DNA of 64,000 nt from DASWJZ01 sp038211615 (GCA_038211615.1 JBBQVL010000004.1:46714-110713), one strand, 5' to 3'; shown: positions 16,962 through 25,967, numbered from the stretch's first letter. Numbers and translations are program-made. Notes: a model not told the origin generated them from the letters alone.

Positions 16962-17015
16962 GGGCCGCCTTCCTGATTGCTCCGGTTCGCCACATTTTCA
17001 ACGGCGAGCCGGAGC
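16951..17015 (+). terminator. Tandem hairpins after the DUF892 gene
   Basis: The first hairpin, AGGCGGCC (16951-16958) with GGCCGCCT (16963-16970), has a 4-base loop that contains part of the stop codon, and is followed by TTCCTGATT. The second pairs 16979-16991 with 17003-17015: 13 bp, including one G-U pair, around an 11-base loop. The pair probably ends or stabilises the DUF892 transcript. Confidence 0.6.
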
Positions 17016-17123
17016 CGCCGGGAAGGCCTGTCGTTTCATAATTTGTACGCGTTCGCACATTGTTTGCACTTGCCGACTAACGCTCGCCGACAAAGATATG
17101 GCGCGAGGGCAGGGAGCGTTCCT

Positions 17124-17381
17124 TTGAGCAGTGACGGCCAGATCAATGGTCGAGACGCGATCGTACAACGCCTTCTTATGGAGGAGATCGCGCGCATCAT
17201 CGAATCCGCGAGGGAAAACGGCGAGACCCTTCGCACCGGCTACCATGCCGGCATGATCGCAAGCGCATACCCGCACGTATTCTCTATCGGCCGCATTGTG
17301 GACGAGCTGATACTGGCCGCCACAAGAGAAGGCATCCCCGTTGAAATGGCGAGGCCGGCGGGCGTAGAGCCGCATTTCTGA
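17124..17381 (+). CDS. Small conserved rhizobial-type hypothetical protein
   Basis: 85 residues from a TTG at 17124 with AGGGAG a few bases upstream. The frame is open upstream to 16977, but that part overlaps the DUF892 terminator and contains a long non-protein-like stretch, so I set it aside. The core, GRDAIVQRLLMEEIARIIESARENGETL then AYPHVFSIGRIVDELILAA, is a compact helical protein of a kind common in rhizobia. There are no catalytic or metal motifs. The function is unknown; helix-turn-helix-like or adaptor roles are possible. The TTG start is inferred. Confidence 0.5.
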   Translation: MSSDGQINGRDAIVQRLLMEEIARIIESARENGETLRTGYHAGMIASAYPHVFSIGRIVDELILAATREGIPVEMARPAGVEPHF

Positions 17382-17424
17382 GTGCGCTTAGCGGGCGCGC
17401 TCCGATGCGACCGCCCTGCTGCTG

Positions 17425-17505
17425 ATGCGCCTCGTCTCTGCCGCGACGGGATTCTGGCTGCCGATACTCTTCGGGTTGACGCTGCTCGACTACGCAAGCT
17501 GGTAG
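17425..17505 (+). CDS. Possible 26-residue membrane microprotein
   Basis: ATG 17425 opens a short frame, MRLVSAATGFWLPILFGLTL followed by LDYASW, that is almost entirely one hydrophobic helix. There is no clear ribosome site. It may be a microprotein, the decayed end of a membrane protein, or chance. Confidence 0.2.
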   Translation: MRLVSAATGFWLPILFGLTLLDYASW

Positions 17506-17588
17506 CCGCGAGCGCCAACTTGCCGCGGGAACCGGCTGGCTGCTGAGGGGTTCAATGCGAAGTTGGCAAAGAATCGCCGAGACCAGCC

Positions 17589-18065
17589 ATGATCAGCGAA
17601 GACCTGCAGATTACCGCGCAGACTGCGCGCCCGCTCATCCATCCGCTCCTGTTGCCCTTTCCCGTCGCCTGCCTCGTAGGCGCTCTTCTGACCGATGTCG
17701 TCTACTGGCGGACCGCTGAAATGATGTGGGCGGATTTCTCCGCCTGGCTCATTTCCGCCGGCGTCATCCTCGGGATCATCGTCGCGGTCCTCTTCCTGAT
17801 CGACCTCCTGACCGGGCGGTTCGCGGCCCGGGCGGCGCCCACGTGGCCCTACGCCGTCGGATGCCTGATCTCGCTCGTCCTTGGCTTCCTCAACATGCTG
17901 ATCCACACGCGCGATGCGTGGACATCCGTGGTCCCGTGGGGGCTGGCGCTTTCCGCCGCGACGGTCCTCCTGCTGCTCGTCACCGTCTGGGTCGGCTGGC
18001 CGTTCATCTTCCGCCGCGAGGTGAACGTGGTGGCGCGAGAGATCGATGTGGTGGTGATGTCATGA
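17589..18065 (+). CDS. DUF2231 membrane protein
   Basis: 158 residues with four membrane helices (about 23-42, 52-73, 86-107 and 115-137). The DUF2231 signature is visible in HPLLLPFPVACLVGALLTD, VVYWRT, SAWLISAGVILG and LIDLLTG. Members often sit beside haem, copper or PQQ proteins, and some are thought to be redox-linked membrane components, but no reaction is established. Its stop overlaps the ATG of the PQQ-dehydrogenase gene by four bases (ATGA), so the two are translationally coupled and probably work together. Confidence 0.9.
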   Translation: MISEDLQITAQTARPLIHPLLLPFPVACLVGALLTDVVYWRTAEMMWADFSAWLISAGVILGIIVAVLFLIDLLTGRFAARAAPTWPYAVGCLISLVLGFLNMLIHTRDAWTSVVPWGLALSAATVLLLLVTVWVGWPFIFRREVNVVAREIDVVVMS

Positions 18066-19393
18066 GCTACTCCTTGAAGGCGGTACGCCGCGTCGCCCTT
18101 GTGGTTTCGGCCGCCGCGCTCCTGTCCGCGTGCAGCGACGATTCCTTCGATCCGCAGAGCCAGGTCGGCGCCGATCCGAAGCTCCCGGAACCGAACCAGT
18201 ATCTCTTCCCTCCGATGCACCTCGCGTCCGTCGTGGGCTGGAAGGAGGGGGAGACGCCGACAGTGGCCGCCGGGTTGAAGATCGAGGCCTTCGCCACAGG
18301 CCTGCAGCACCCGCGCTCTCTCTACGTCCTCCCAAATGGCGACGTGCTCGTCGTGGAATCGAAGGCCCCGCCGACCGATACGATCAAGCGGCCGAAGGAC
18401 CTGGTGATGGGGTGGATCGAATCCATGGTGACGTCCGGCGGCGACACCGGGCCGAGCAACCGCATCACGCTGCTGCGCGACGCGGACGGCGATGGCAAGC
18501 CGGAGACGAACAGCGTTTTCCTCGATCACCTGAACTCGCCGTTCGGCGTATCGCTGGTGGGGAGCGACCTCTATGTCGCGAACACCGATTCGATCATGCA
18601 TTACGCCTACAGCACCGGCGACACGAAGATTGCCGCCCCCGGCACGCCGCTCGTTGCGCTTCCCGGCGGCCCGATCGACCATCACTGGACCAAGAGCCTG
18701 GTAGCGAGCCGCGACGGTTCGCTGCTTTACGTGGGCGTCGGATCGAACAGCAACATCACCGAGAACGGGATGGAAGCGGAGAAAAACCGCGCCGCCATCT
18801 GGGAAGTGGATCGTGCCACGGGGCGCTCGCGCATCTTCGCGAGCGGGCTGCGCAATCCGAACGGCCTTAGCTGGGAGCCGCAAAGCGGAGCGCTCTGGGC
18901 GGTCATCAACGAGCGCGATGAACTGGGGCCCAACCTCGTGCCGGACTATATGACCTCGGTGAAGGACGGCGCCTTCTACGGCTGGCCCTACAGCTATTAC
19001 GGCCAGCACGTCGATCCGCGCGTGATGCCGCAGCGGCCGGATCTGGTCGCGAAGGCCATCCCGCCAGACTACGCACTCAGCTCGCACGTGGCCCCGCTGG
19101 GGCTCACGTTCGACACCGGGAACAGTCTCCCGCAAAAATATCAGGGGGGCGCATTCGTTGGTGAGCACGGAAGTTGGGATCGGGACAAGTTCAATGGCTA
19201 CAAGGTGGTCTTCGTCCCGTTCTCCGGTGGCCGACCGAGCGGGAAGGCCGAAGACGTCGTGACGGGCTTTTTGAACGGGCAGGAAGAAGCTCGCGGCCGT
19301 CCGGTCGGCCTCGCGATCGACAGGACTGGCGCGCTTCTGATTGCCGACGACGTCGGGAACACGGTGTGGCGCGTAACATCCGCCGCGCCTTGA
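18062..19393 (+). CDS. PQQ-dependent sugar (sorbosone-type) dehydrogenase, lipoprotein
   Basis: 443 residues from the ATG at 18062, whose codon overlaps the DUF2231 stop. The N-terminus is a lipoprotein signal with lipobox LSAC, so Cys24 would be lipidated. The rest is the six-bladed propeller of soluble glucose/sorbosone dehydrogenases: GLQHPRSLYVLPNGDVLVVE, ITLLRDADGDGKPET, LNSPFGVSLVGSDLYVAN, GLRNPNGLSWEPQSGALWAV, NERDELGPNLVPD and GGAFVGEHGSWDRDKFNGYKV. It would oxidise an aldose or similar substrate in the periplasm with PQQ. No PQQ synthesis genes are in the window. Confidence 0.92.
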   Translation: MSYSLKAVRRVALVVSAAALLSACSDDSFDPQSQVGADPKLPEPNQYLFPPMHLASVVGWKEGETPTVAAGLKIEAFATGLQHPRSLYVLPNGDVLVVESKAPPTDTIKRPKDLVMGWIESMVTSGGDTGPSNRITLLRDADGDGKPETNSVFLDHLNSPFGVSLVGSDLYVANTDSIMHYAYSTGDTKIAAPGTPLVALPGGPIDHHWTKSLVASRDGSLLYVGVGSNSNITENGMEAEKNRAAIWEVDRATGRSRIFASGLRNPNGLSWEPQSGALWAVINERDELGPNLVPDYMTSVKDGAFYGWPYSYYGQHVDPRVMPQRPDLVAKAIPPDYALSSHVAPLGLTFDTGNSLPQKYQGGAFVGEHGSWDRDKFNGYKVVFVPFSGGRPSGKAEDVVTGFLNGQEEARGRPVGLAIDRTGALLIADDVGNTVWRVTSAAP

Positions 19394-19611
19394 GGCGACC
19401 AGAGGGTTGCTGGAGAACGCTAACTGGACGGCAGCGAATGCCCTGCGATCATAGCACCACAATTCAATAGTTTGCCGGCTCGCAATGGCGAACGTTGTGG
19501 CGCTCTTCCTCCTTTCGTATCATCGTCACGTACAGCCCCGACAAGAGGGCTGCTCGCAGGTGCGAGAAAAGCGTCCGCCAACATTCTGCTGGCGTGAAGG
19601 AGGAGAGCCTG
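19394..19611. other. Leader region of the phosphodiester-importer operon
   Basis: These 218 bases carry the strong ribosome site AAGGAGGAGAG ahead of 19612. I looked for direct repeats of a Pho-box type, because the operon encodes phosphodiesterases, and found none that convinces. No terminator for the preceding gene is evident. Confidence 0.4.
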
Positions 19612-20988
19612 ATGCGATACCTGAAACTGATTGCCACAGCTGCGATCTTTGGCTCGGTGATGTCGGCACTGACCCCGGCCTCCGCCGAGGAAGTCACGAT
19701 CAAGCTTTGGGCGCGGGCCGACCGGTCTGGCCCATTGCGAGCCGGGAACATCGTCGCTGCGGCGGAGCCACTGAACGCAGCGCTCAAGGCGGCGGGCAGC
19801 GACACGACGGTCAAGGTGGATGTGTTCGAAGGCCCGGCAACCGGCTTCGACCAGGACGCGCTCGATATCCTGAAAGCGTTCTCCGTCAACGAAGGCCCGG
19901 ATGTCTATGTCGCGGCACATGAATGGGTCGGCGAGTTCGCGAAGTCCGGCTATGCAATGGACATGACGGACTTCATCGCAGCCAACCAGTGGGCGTTCGG
20001 CGACGTCATCCCGGTCTTGTGGAATGCGACGAAAGTGGACGGCAAGGTGATGGCCATCCCGCAGGACTCCGAGATCCGCATGTTCTTCTACAACAAGGAC
20101 ATGCTGCGGAAGATCGGCAAGGACGAGGCGTTCATCGAGGGCTTGCCCGCCATGGTCGACAAGGGCGAGTTTACGATGCAGGACCTCTCCAATCTGGCCA
20201 AGGAGGTCGTAGACAAGGGCGCCGCCAAGGTCGGCATCATCCATCGGCCGAACGCGGGGCCGGACTATCTCATGGTCTTTTCGTCCTTCGGCGCGAAATT
20301 CATGGACGAGACGACGGGCAAGTTGCTGCTGCCGAAGGCCGAGATCCTGAAAGGCCTGCAGTGGTTCGCCTGGAACGCCCAGAACGGCGTAACGCCGCCG
20401 AACAATACTGCGATGAACTGGGATGAGATACAGGGCGGCTTCAAGACCGAGACGACCTTCATATACCATCAGGGCGTCTGGGCGACGAAGGAGTGGATGC
20501 TCGGCGAGGCGAAGGGCGCGACCTGGCCGACGGACGAGGCGAGTTATTTCCACAAGATCGGCTGGCTCCACGCCCCGGCGGCGGAGAAGGGTGGCGAGCC
20601 GAAGAACCTCTCGCACCCGATCGTCTACGTGGTGAACCCGCAGTCCAAGCATGCGCAGCTCGCGGCCATGCTCGTCGCCTACGCCACTCTGCCCTACTTC
20701 AACGTCCAGCACGCGGTAGGGTCGGCGCACCTCGCCATCACCAACGGCGAAGCCGACATGCCTGCCTACAAGGAGGCATGGTACCTGGCCGATGCGACGC
20801 CTATGATGGCGCGCTCGACCTTTATCCCGAACCATCCCGACTTCGGCCGTTACAATGGCATCCTCTTCAAGGGGCTGGAAGGCGTGGAAACCGGTCGCCT
20901 GACGCCCGAGGAGGCGATCGACTTCCTCGCAGACGAGATGGGCAGCGAGCTCGGCGATTCGGTTACGGTGGTCGATAGCCTGAACTGA
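19612..20988 (+). CDS. ABC importer substrate-binding protein (family 1)
   Basis: 458 residues from ATG 19612, directly after AAGGAGGAGAG. A signal peptide ends TPASA, leaving EEVTIKLWARADRSGP at the mature start. The fold is of the extracellular solute-binding family 1 (maltose or glycerol-3-phosphate type), as shown by the order of segments such as YGMDMTD-like YAMDMTDFIA, VDGKVMAIPQDSEIRMFFYNKDML and ETTFIYHQGVWATKEWM. It is the periplasmic receptor of the importer encoded next. Since the operon ends with glycerophosphodiesterase-like enzymes, the ligand may be a glycerophosphodiester, but this is inferred from context only. Confidence 0.9.
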   Translation: MRYLKLIATAAIFGSVMSALTPASAEEVTIKLWARADRSGPLRAGNIVAAAEPLNAALKAAGSDTTVKVDVFEGPATGFDQDALDILKAFSVNEGPDVYVAAHEWVGEFAKSGYAMDMTDFIAANQWAFGDVIPVLWNATKVDGKVMAIPQDSEIRMFFYNKDMLRKIGKDEAFIEGLPAMVDKGEFTMQDLSNLAKEVVDKGAAKVGIIHRPNAGPDYLMVFSSFGAKFMDETTGKLLLPKAEILKGLQWFAWNAQNGVTPPNNTAMNWDEIQGGFKTETTFIYHQGVWATKEWMLGEAKGATWPTDEASYFHKIGWLHAPAAEKGGEPKNLSHPIVYVVNPQSKHAQLAAMLVAYATLPYFNVQHAVGSAHLAITNGEADMPAYKEAWYLADATPMMARSTFIPNHPDFGRYNGILFKGLEGVETGRLTPEEAIDFLADEMGSELGDSVTVVDSLN

Positions 20989-21044
20989 TGGAGTGAGACT
21001 GGCGGGAGCTCAGCGGCTCTCGCCAGACATCCACCATCGCGCAA

Positions 21045-21959
21045 ATGACTCTGCGAAGAAGCGAATCAATCCGCCGAACTGTTGACCGGCTCGTTTTCCT
21101 CGGGCCGGCGACGGTCCTGCTCGCGCTGTTCTTCGTGGCGCCGGTCATCGTCGACGTTGCGATAGCCTTCAGCGACATGGGCCGCAATCTTCGCGTCACT
21201 GAGTTCACCACGGAAAATGTGCGGCACGTGTTGACCGGAGACCGGCGGCTCGTCGGCGTGATGACGACGACCTTCATCTATGTCGTATCCACGCTGGCCA
21301 TCTTCAACATCGGCTACGGGCTGGTGCTGGCGCTTGCGACGACGGCGCTGCCGCAGCGGACCGGCGCCTTCTTCCGCGCCGTGTGGCTCCTGCCAAGGAT
21401 GAGCCCATCGGTCGTCTATGCGCTCCTCTGGAGCTGGGTTGTTGCGCCGACAGACTACGGCCTGCTGAACCAGATTTTTACCGCGCTCGGCCTCTCGCCG
21501 ATCGACATGAAGAGCAACGCGCCGATGCTCCTGATCGTGCTCGCCAACGGGTTCATCGGCGCATCGTTCGGCATGATCATCTTCACCAGCGCCATCCGGT
21601 CGATCCCTGAGCATCTCTTTCACGCCGCGCGGGTGGATGGCGCCGGCGAGCTTGCGATCATCCGTCACGTCACGCTGCCGGCGATCCGCTGGCAGCTGAG
21701 CTTCGTGACGCTCTACCAGGCGCTCGCGCTGCTGGTGAGCTTCGAATACATCTGGCTGATCACCGACGGCGGCCCGTTCTACGACACGACCGTCTGGGCG
21801 CTCTACGTCTACAAGCGTGCTTTCGGCAGCGGCCAGTACGCGTATGGCGCGGCGCTGTCGCTCGGGCTGGTGCTTATCGGCATTGCGGTCGCGCTGCTCC
21901 TCTGGCGCTTCTTCGACATGCGCGCGATGCTGCAGAAGCCGCGGATCGAGGTCGCATGA
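21045..21959 (+). CDS. ABC sugar-type permease subunit 1
   Basis: 304 residues with six membrane helices (first about 16-38) and the inner-membrane EAA-type loop for the ATPase, LFHAARVDGAGELAIIRHVTLPAI, near residue 190. This matches the MalF/UgpA class. It follows the binding protein by 56 bases and overlaps permease 2 by four bases (ATGA), so the two form a heterodimeric channel. Confidence 0.92.
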   Translation: MTLRRSESIRRTVDRLVFLGPATVLLALFFVAPVIVDVAIAFSDMGRNLRVTEFTTENVRHVLTGDRRLVGVMTTTFIYVVSTLAIFNIGYGLVLALATTALPQRTGAFFRAVWLLPRMSPSVVYALLWSWVVAPTDYGLLNQIFTALGLSPIDMKSNAPMLLIVLANGFIGASFGMIIFTSAIRSIPEHLFHAARVDGAGELAIIRHVTLPAIRWQLSFVTLYQALALLVSFEYIWLITDGGPFYDTTVWALYVYKRAFGSGQYAYGAALSLGLVLIGIAVALLLWRFFDMRAMLQKPRIEVA

Positions 21960-23035
21960 ACCCCGCGCTCGCCGAACCCGTGCCGGTCAGGGGGGTGGAC
22001 GACTGGGCGCTGCTCGCGGCCCGCGCGCGCAGCCGTCGCCGGATGCGGGAAATCCTGCTCTATGCCTTCATGGCGCTCGGCGCGCTCCCCATCCTCATCC
22101 CCTATCTCTGGCTCGTCACCGTGGCATTCTCCGGCCGCACCGGCGCGAGCACTTTCGTCCTCTGGCGCACGCTGGCCGTGCTGCTGCCGGCGCTCTTCCT
22201 CTGGTCGCTACTGCGGCTGACGCTTCGGCCGGGCCGCGTCCTCACCGCAATCGAGATCGCCCTCGGGGTCTTCACAGTCGCGCTGATCGCCCTCCTGAGC
22301 GGACCTTACCTGCACCTCGACAACTGGCGCTTCCTCTGGAACTCCAACATCGCTGATACGATCAAGGGCGCTTCGGGCATGGGTGTCAAATACCCGAGCG
22401 TCTGGACGGCGTTCGGCAACTCGCTGCTGCTGGCCGGCACGCAGATGCTGATCGTCGTCAGCGTGGCGACGCTCGCCGGCTATTATCTGTCGCGCTTCGA
22501 TTTCAGGGGGCGGACGGGATACCTGAAGGGCCTGCTCGTCCTGCAGGCTTTTCCGGCGATGACGCTGATCATCCCGATCTTCCTGATGCTCTACTGGATT
22601 GGCCTGCTCGACACGCTGGCGGGCGTGATCCTCGTTGTCGCGGCACTCGAACTCCCGTTCGCGATCTTCGTCATGAAGGGCTTCTTCGATGCGGTGCCGT
22701 GGGACATCGAGATGAGCGCGATGACGGACGGCGCATCGCGCCGCCAGGCGTTCCGGCTGATCGTCCTGCCGCAGGTGAAGGGCGGCATGCTGGCGATTGC
22801 CGTCTTCGCCTTCCTGCGCGGCTGGGAGGAGTACGTGTTCGTCACGACGTTGCTGCTGTCGAAGTCGAACTGGACTATGAGCCTCTACCTCTTCTGGATG
22901 CGCGACGACATGATGGGCACGGACTACGCGATGGTCTCCGCGATGGGCGTCTTCTACGTCCTCCCGAGCGTAGTACTCTATACGTTCATGCAGAAGTATC
23001 TGACGCAGATGACTCTCGGCGGGATCAAGGGCTGA
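21956..23035 (+). CDS. ABC sugar-type permease subunit 2, with insertion
   Basis: 359 residues, about 80 longer than the usual MalG/UgpE class. The extra part lies between the first helix (about 30-55) and the segment WTAFGNSLLLAG (about 145); it contains two additional hydrophobic stretches (about 63-84 and 92-113). The EAA loop, EMSAMTDGASRRQAFRLIVLP, is near residue 250. It overlaps permease 1, and the ATPase starts three bases after its stop. The insertion suggests a distinct importer subfamily. Confidence 0.92.
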   Translation: MNPALAEPVPVRGVDDWALLAARARSRRRMREILLYAFMALGALPILIPYLWLVTVAFSGRTGASTFVLWRTLAVLLPALFLWSLLRLTLRPGRVLTAIEIALGVFTVALIALLSGPYLHLDNWRFLWNSNIADTIKGASGMGVKYPSVWTAFGNSLLLAGTQMLIVVSVATLAGYYLSRFDFRGRTGYLKGLLVLQAFPAMTLIIPIFLMLYWIGLLDTLAGVILVVAALELPFAIFVMKGFFDAVPWDIEMSAMTDGASRRQAFRLIVLPQVKGGMLAIAVFAFLRGWEEYVFVTTLLLSKSNWTMSLYLFWMRDDMMGTDYAMVSAMGVFYVLPSVVLYTFMQKYLTQMTLGGIKG

Positions 23036-23038
23036 GCC

Positions 23039-24097
23039 GTGGCGGAGATCGAACTCAGGGGTGTGACGAAGCGGTGGGGCGCGGTGACCGCCGTCGAGCC
23101 GACCGATCTCCGGATCGACGACGGGGAGTTCGTCGCTATCCTCGGGCCATCCGGCTGCGGGAAATCCACGACGCTCTTCATGCTCGCCGGCATCTACGCG
23201 CCAACTGACGGCGAGATTCGCTTCGATGGCGCGGTCGTCAACGATGTGGAAGCGCGGGACCGAAACGTCGGCATCGTGTTCCAGTCCTACGCGCTCTATC
23301 CGCACATGAACGCGCGCGACAACATCCTCTTTCCGCTCCGCTTCAAACCCGTGTCGCGCGAGGAGGCCGGGCGCAAGGTGGAGGCCATCGCCACGCTGGT
23401 TCAGGTCCATGAGCTGCTCGCGCGAAAGCCCTCGGAGATGTCCGGCGGCCAGCAGCAGCGGGTGGCGCTGGCGCGTGCCCTCATCAAGGAACCGCAGCTC
23501 CTGCTTCTTGATGAGCCGCTCTCCAACCTCGACGCATCGCTCAGGCTGACCATGCGCGGTGAAATCCGCCGCCTGCAGCGCGAACTCCGCGTCACCACGA
23601 TTCTCGTCACGCACGACCAGATCGAGGCGACGACGATGGCGGATCGCATCATCTGCATGAGCAAGGGCAGGATCGAGCAGATCGGAACGGCCGACGTGCT
23701 CTATCACCAGCCGGATAGCCTCTTCGTCGCCGGCTTCATCGGCTCGCCCCCGATCAACCTGCTCGCCGGAATCGCCGCCGGCAGGAATCTCCGCGTCGGG
23801 GAGGCGACCCTTTCGCTTGAGCGCAGCGTGGATGGAAAGGCGACCCTCGGCGTGCGCCCGGAAGCCCTGCGCCTTGGCGAGCGAGGCGTGGCGGGAGAGA
23901 TCGACGATCTTGAGCCGCACGGCCGCGAGACGATCTACCACCTCCGCACGCCGCTGGGTCCCCTCAGGGCGCTCGAGCCAGGGGAGGCGGCGCGGTTCCG
24001 TATCGGCGATACGGTAAAGGTCGACCTTGGACGGGCCCTCCTCTTCGACGAAGCCGGCCGGCGAATCGCCGATGCCCGGCCCGCGCTCGCTGCATGA
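23039..24097 (+). CDS. ABC importer ATPase (UgpC/MalK type)
   Basis: 352 residues starting at GTG 23039. The ATPase domain has Walker A GPSGCGKST (about 38-46), Q-loop VFQSYALYPHMN, signature SGGQQQRVALARAL, Walker B LLLLDEPLSNLD and switch His in THDQ. The C-terminal part is a TOBE domain as in MalK and UgpC (GVRPEALRLGE). It powers the two permeases encoded just upstream. Its stop overlaps the next gene by four bases. Confidence 0.95.
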   Translation: MAEIELRGVTKRWGAVTAVEPTDLRIDDGEFVAILGPSGCGKSTTLFMLAGIYAPTDGEIRFDGAVVNDVEARDRNVGIVFQSYALYPHMNARDNILFPLRFKPVSREEAGRKVEAIATLVQVHELLARKPSEMSGGQQQRVALARALIKEPQLLLLDEPLSNLDASLRLTMRGEIRRLQRELRVTTILVTHDQIEATTMADRIICMSKGRIEQIGTADVLYHQPDSLFVAGFIGSPPINLLAGIAAGRNLRVGEATLSLERSVDGKATLGVRPEALRLGERGVAGEIDDLEPHGRETIYHLRTPLGPLRALEPGEAARFRIGDTVKVDLGRALLFDEAGRRIADARPALAA

Positions 24098-24909
24098 CGG
24101 GGCGAAGCCCGCGCCTCAAATGGCACATGCTGAGACGGAAGCGGGATGACCCGCCGTTCCTGCGCGCAAATCTGGAAGCGGGATTGGTGGCTGGCGCCGC
24201 GCTCGAGGTCGATATCGTTTCCACGGCGGACGGCCACTTCTTCTGCCTGCACGACCTGACGCTCGATCGCGAGACTACCGGTTCGGGCCTGGCCAGCGAT
24301 GTGACGCGCTCCGAAATCGGGCGACTGCGCCAGCGTGCCACCGATGGAGCGGCGCTCACCGAGGCCCCGCTGTTTCTTGACGAGATTGTCGCAGCGCTGC
24401 ACCGCCATCCTCACGCCCCGCGCCAGGTGCAACTCGACTTCAAGGAACCCGCTTCCAGCTTCAGCAACGCAATGCTTGATCGCCTGTGCCGGACCGTCGG
24501 CGACTTCGCGGCGGCCTTCGTCGTCGGAACCACCGATCCGGAGGCATTCGCGCGCGTGAAATTCTCCTCGGCCGGGATCGCGGTGGGATTCGATCCGCTC
24601 GACCTGCACGCAAGCCGCATGCCGACCTCGGCCGACGAATTCGAAGGGCTCGCCGCGACGACGCTACGGCTCGGCGCGGGCGCATGCGTCTATTATCTGA
24701 ACGCCGGCCTTGTGCTCGCCGGTCAGGACGCCGGCGTCGATCTGGTTGAGCGGATGCACCGGACCGGCGCCGAAGTCGACGCGTGGACGATCGACGTCGC
24801 AGGTCCGGCGATCCGCGACGACCTTCGCCGCCTGCTCGCCGCGGGTGTCGACCAGATCACGACCAACGAACCAGATGCGCTCGGATCCATCATCGGGGAG
24901 CTCTTGTGA
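24094..24909 (+). CDS. Glycerophosphodiester phosphodiesterase-like protein (divergent)
   Basis: 271 residues, overlapping the ATPase stop by four bases. It has the GDPD barrel metal motif (ALEVDIVSTADGHFFCLHD: Glu38, Asp40, His53) and the C-terminal VDAWTIDV and GVDQITTNEPDAL. The N-terminal catalytic HRG...ENT segment of the family is not intact here: only WHMLRR, with His11, is found. It may have changed substrate or be less active than the second GDPD (25968-26795), which is canonical. It would hydrolyse glycerophosphodiesters to glycerol-3-phosphate and an alcohol in the cytoplasm. Confidence 0.8.
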   Translation: MTGRSPRLKWHMLRRKRDDPPFLRANLEAGLVAGAALEVDIVSTADGHFFCLHDLTLDRETTGSGLASDVTRSEIGRLRQRATDGAALTEAPLFLDEIVAALHRHPHAPRQVQLDFKEPASSFSNAMLDRLCRTVGDFAAAFVVGTTDPEAFARVKFSSAGIAVGFDPLDLHASRMPTSADEFEGLAATTLRLGAGACVYYLNAGLVLAGQDAGVDLVERMHRTGAEVDAWTIDVAGPAIRDDLRRLLAAGVDQITTNEPDALGSIIGELL

Positions 24910-25964
24910 CGTCCCTTGTCGATCGCCTCGACCTGCCGACCGTCGCTGCGCGCGTTGCGCTGAGGAATGGCCCGACCGACCTCGCGGCCTTCCAGTCGGC
25001 GTTCGCTTCGTTTGCCTGCCTCGACCAGATCGAGCAAGCCGCGCCGCCGGCGCCGCCGCTACCCGCCCCTGAGCGGGCGCGCATCCTCTTCTGGAATGCC
25101 GAGCGCCTGAAATATCCTGCTCCGTCCATAGCTCTGCTGCGCGCCGCCAAAGCCGACGCGATCCTCCTCTGCGAGGTTGATTTCGGGATGGCGCGTTCCG
25201 GGAACCGCCATCCGATTGCGGATGCCGCCAGGGCTCTGGCTGCAGGCTATGTCTATGGGACCGAGTTCGTGGAGCTCGACCTCGGCGACGCGCGCGAGCG
25301 CGCATGGCACGCGGGCGATACGAACTCCGCGGGGCTGCACGGGGCAGGGCTCATCTCGCGCCACCGGCTCTGCAGACCCGAGCTCGTGCGGCTCGAAACC
25401 TCAGGACGCTGGTTCGATGGCGCGTTCGGCGAACGGCGTGTCGGCGGTCGCATTGCCATCATGGCCGAGCTTGCCCTGGCGCAGGGCAGCGTGCTTCTCG
25501 TCTCCGTGCACTACGAAAGCCACACCGGGCCGGATGACCGGCTCGAGCAGACGCGGGTGCTGCTCGACGCGATTGATCGGCGCGCGCCCGGTCAGCCGGT
25601 CCTGATCGGCGGCGACTTCAACACCAGCACCTTCGAGCTTCCGATCAGCAAGGAGCCCGCGATCGTCTCGGCTGCGCTCGACGCTGATCCGAACCGCCTG
25701 CTGCTGCCGATGCGCTACGAGCCGATGTTCGATGAACTGAAGCGGCGTGGCTACGATTGGGACACCTGCAACGTCCTGCGCGCATCGACGCAGAGGACCC
25801 GGCCCGACGGCACGCCTCCTCCGCCATTCGGCCGGATCGACTGGATCCTTGCGCGCGGACTGGATTGCAGCGAACCGGCGGTCGTGCCGGCCATCGACGC
25901 AGCCGGTGTCGCCATTTCCGATCACGAAGCCCTGGCGGTTACCATTCGCATTCCGGGAGCCTAG
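24906..25964 (+). CDS. Endonuclease/exonuclease/phosphatase (EEP) family phosphodiesterase
   Basis: 352 residues from a GTG that overlaps the preceding stop (GTGA). The EEP fold residues are in order: ILFWNAERL (Asn), ILLCEVD (Glu, metal), LLVSVHYES (His), IGGDFNTS (Asp/Asn), GRIDWILAR (Asp) and ISDHEALAV (His, general base). Members include DNase I, sphingomyelinases and inositol phosphatases. Flanked by two GDPD-like genes, a phosphodiester or lipid head-group substrate seems likelier than DNA. No signal peptide, so cytoplasmic. Confidence 0.88.
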   Translation: MTSLVDRLDLPTVAARVALRNGPTDLAAFQSAFASFACLDQIEQAAPPAPPLPAPERARILFWNAERLKYPAPSIALLRAAKADAILLCEVDFGMARSGNRHPIADAARALAAGYVYGTEFVELDLGDARERAWHAGDTNSAGLHGAGLISRHRLCRPELVRLETSGRWFDGAFGERRVGGRIAIMAELALAQGSVLLVSVHYESHTGPDDRLEQTRVLLDAIDRRAPGQPVLIGGDFNTSTFELPISKEPAIVSAALDADPNRLLLPMRYEPMFDELKRRGYDWDTCNVLRASTQRTRPDGTPPPPFGRIDWILARGLDCSEPAVVPAIDAAGVAISDHEALAVTIRIPGA

Positions 25965-25967
25965 CCG

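Noticed and set aside
17849..19462. 537-residue minus-strand frame opposite the PQQ dehydrogenase gene
   Set aside because: Shadow of a canonical lipoprotein dehydrogenase gene with no motif of its own.
19495..19611. 39-residue N-terminal extension of the family 1 receptor
   Set aside because: The extension precedes a proper signal peptide, whose ATG at 19612 has a strong ribosome site.
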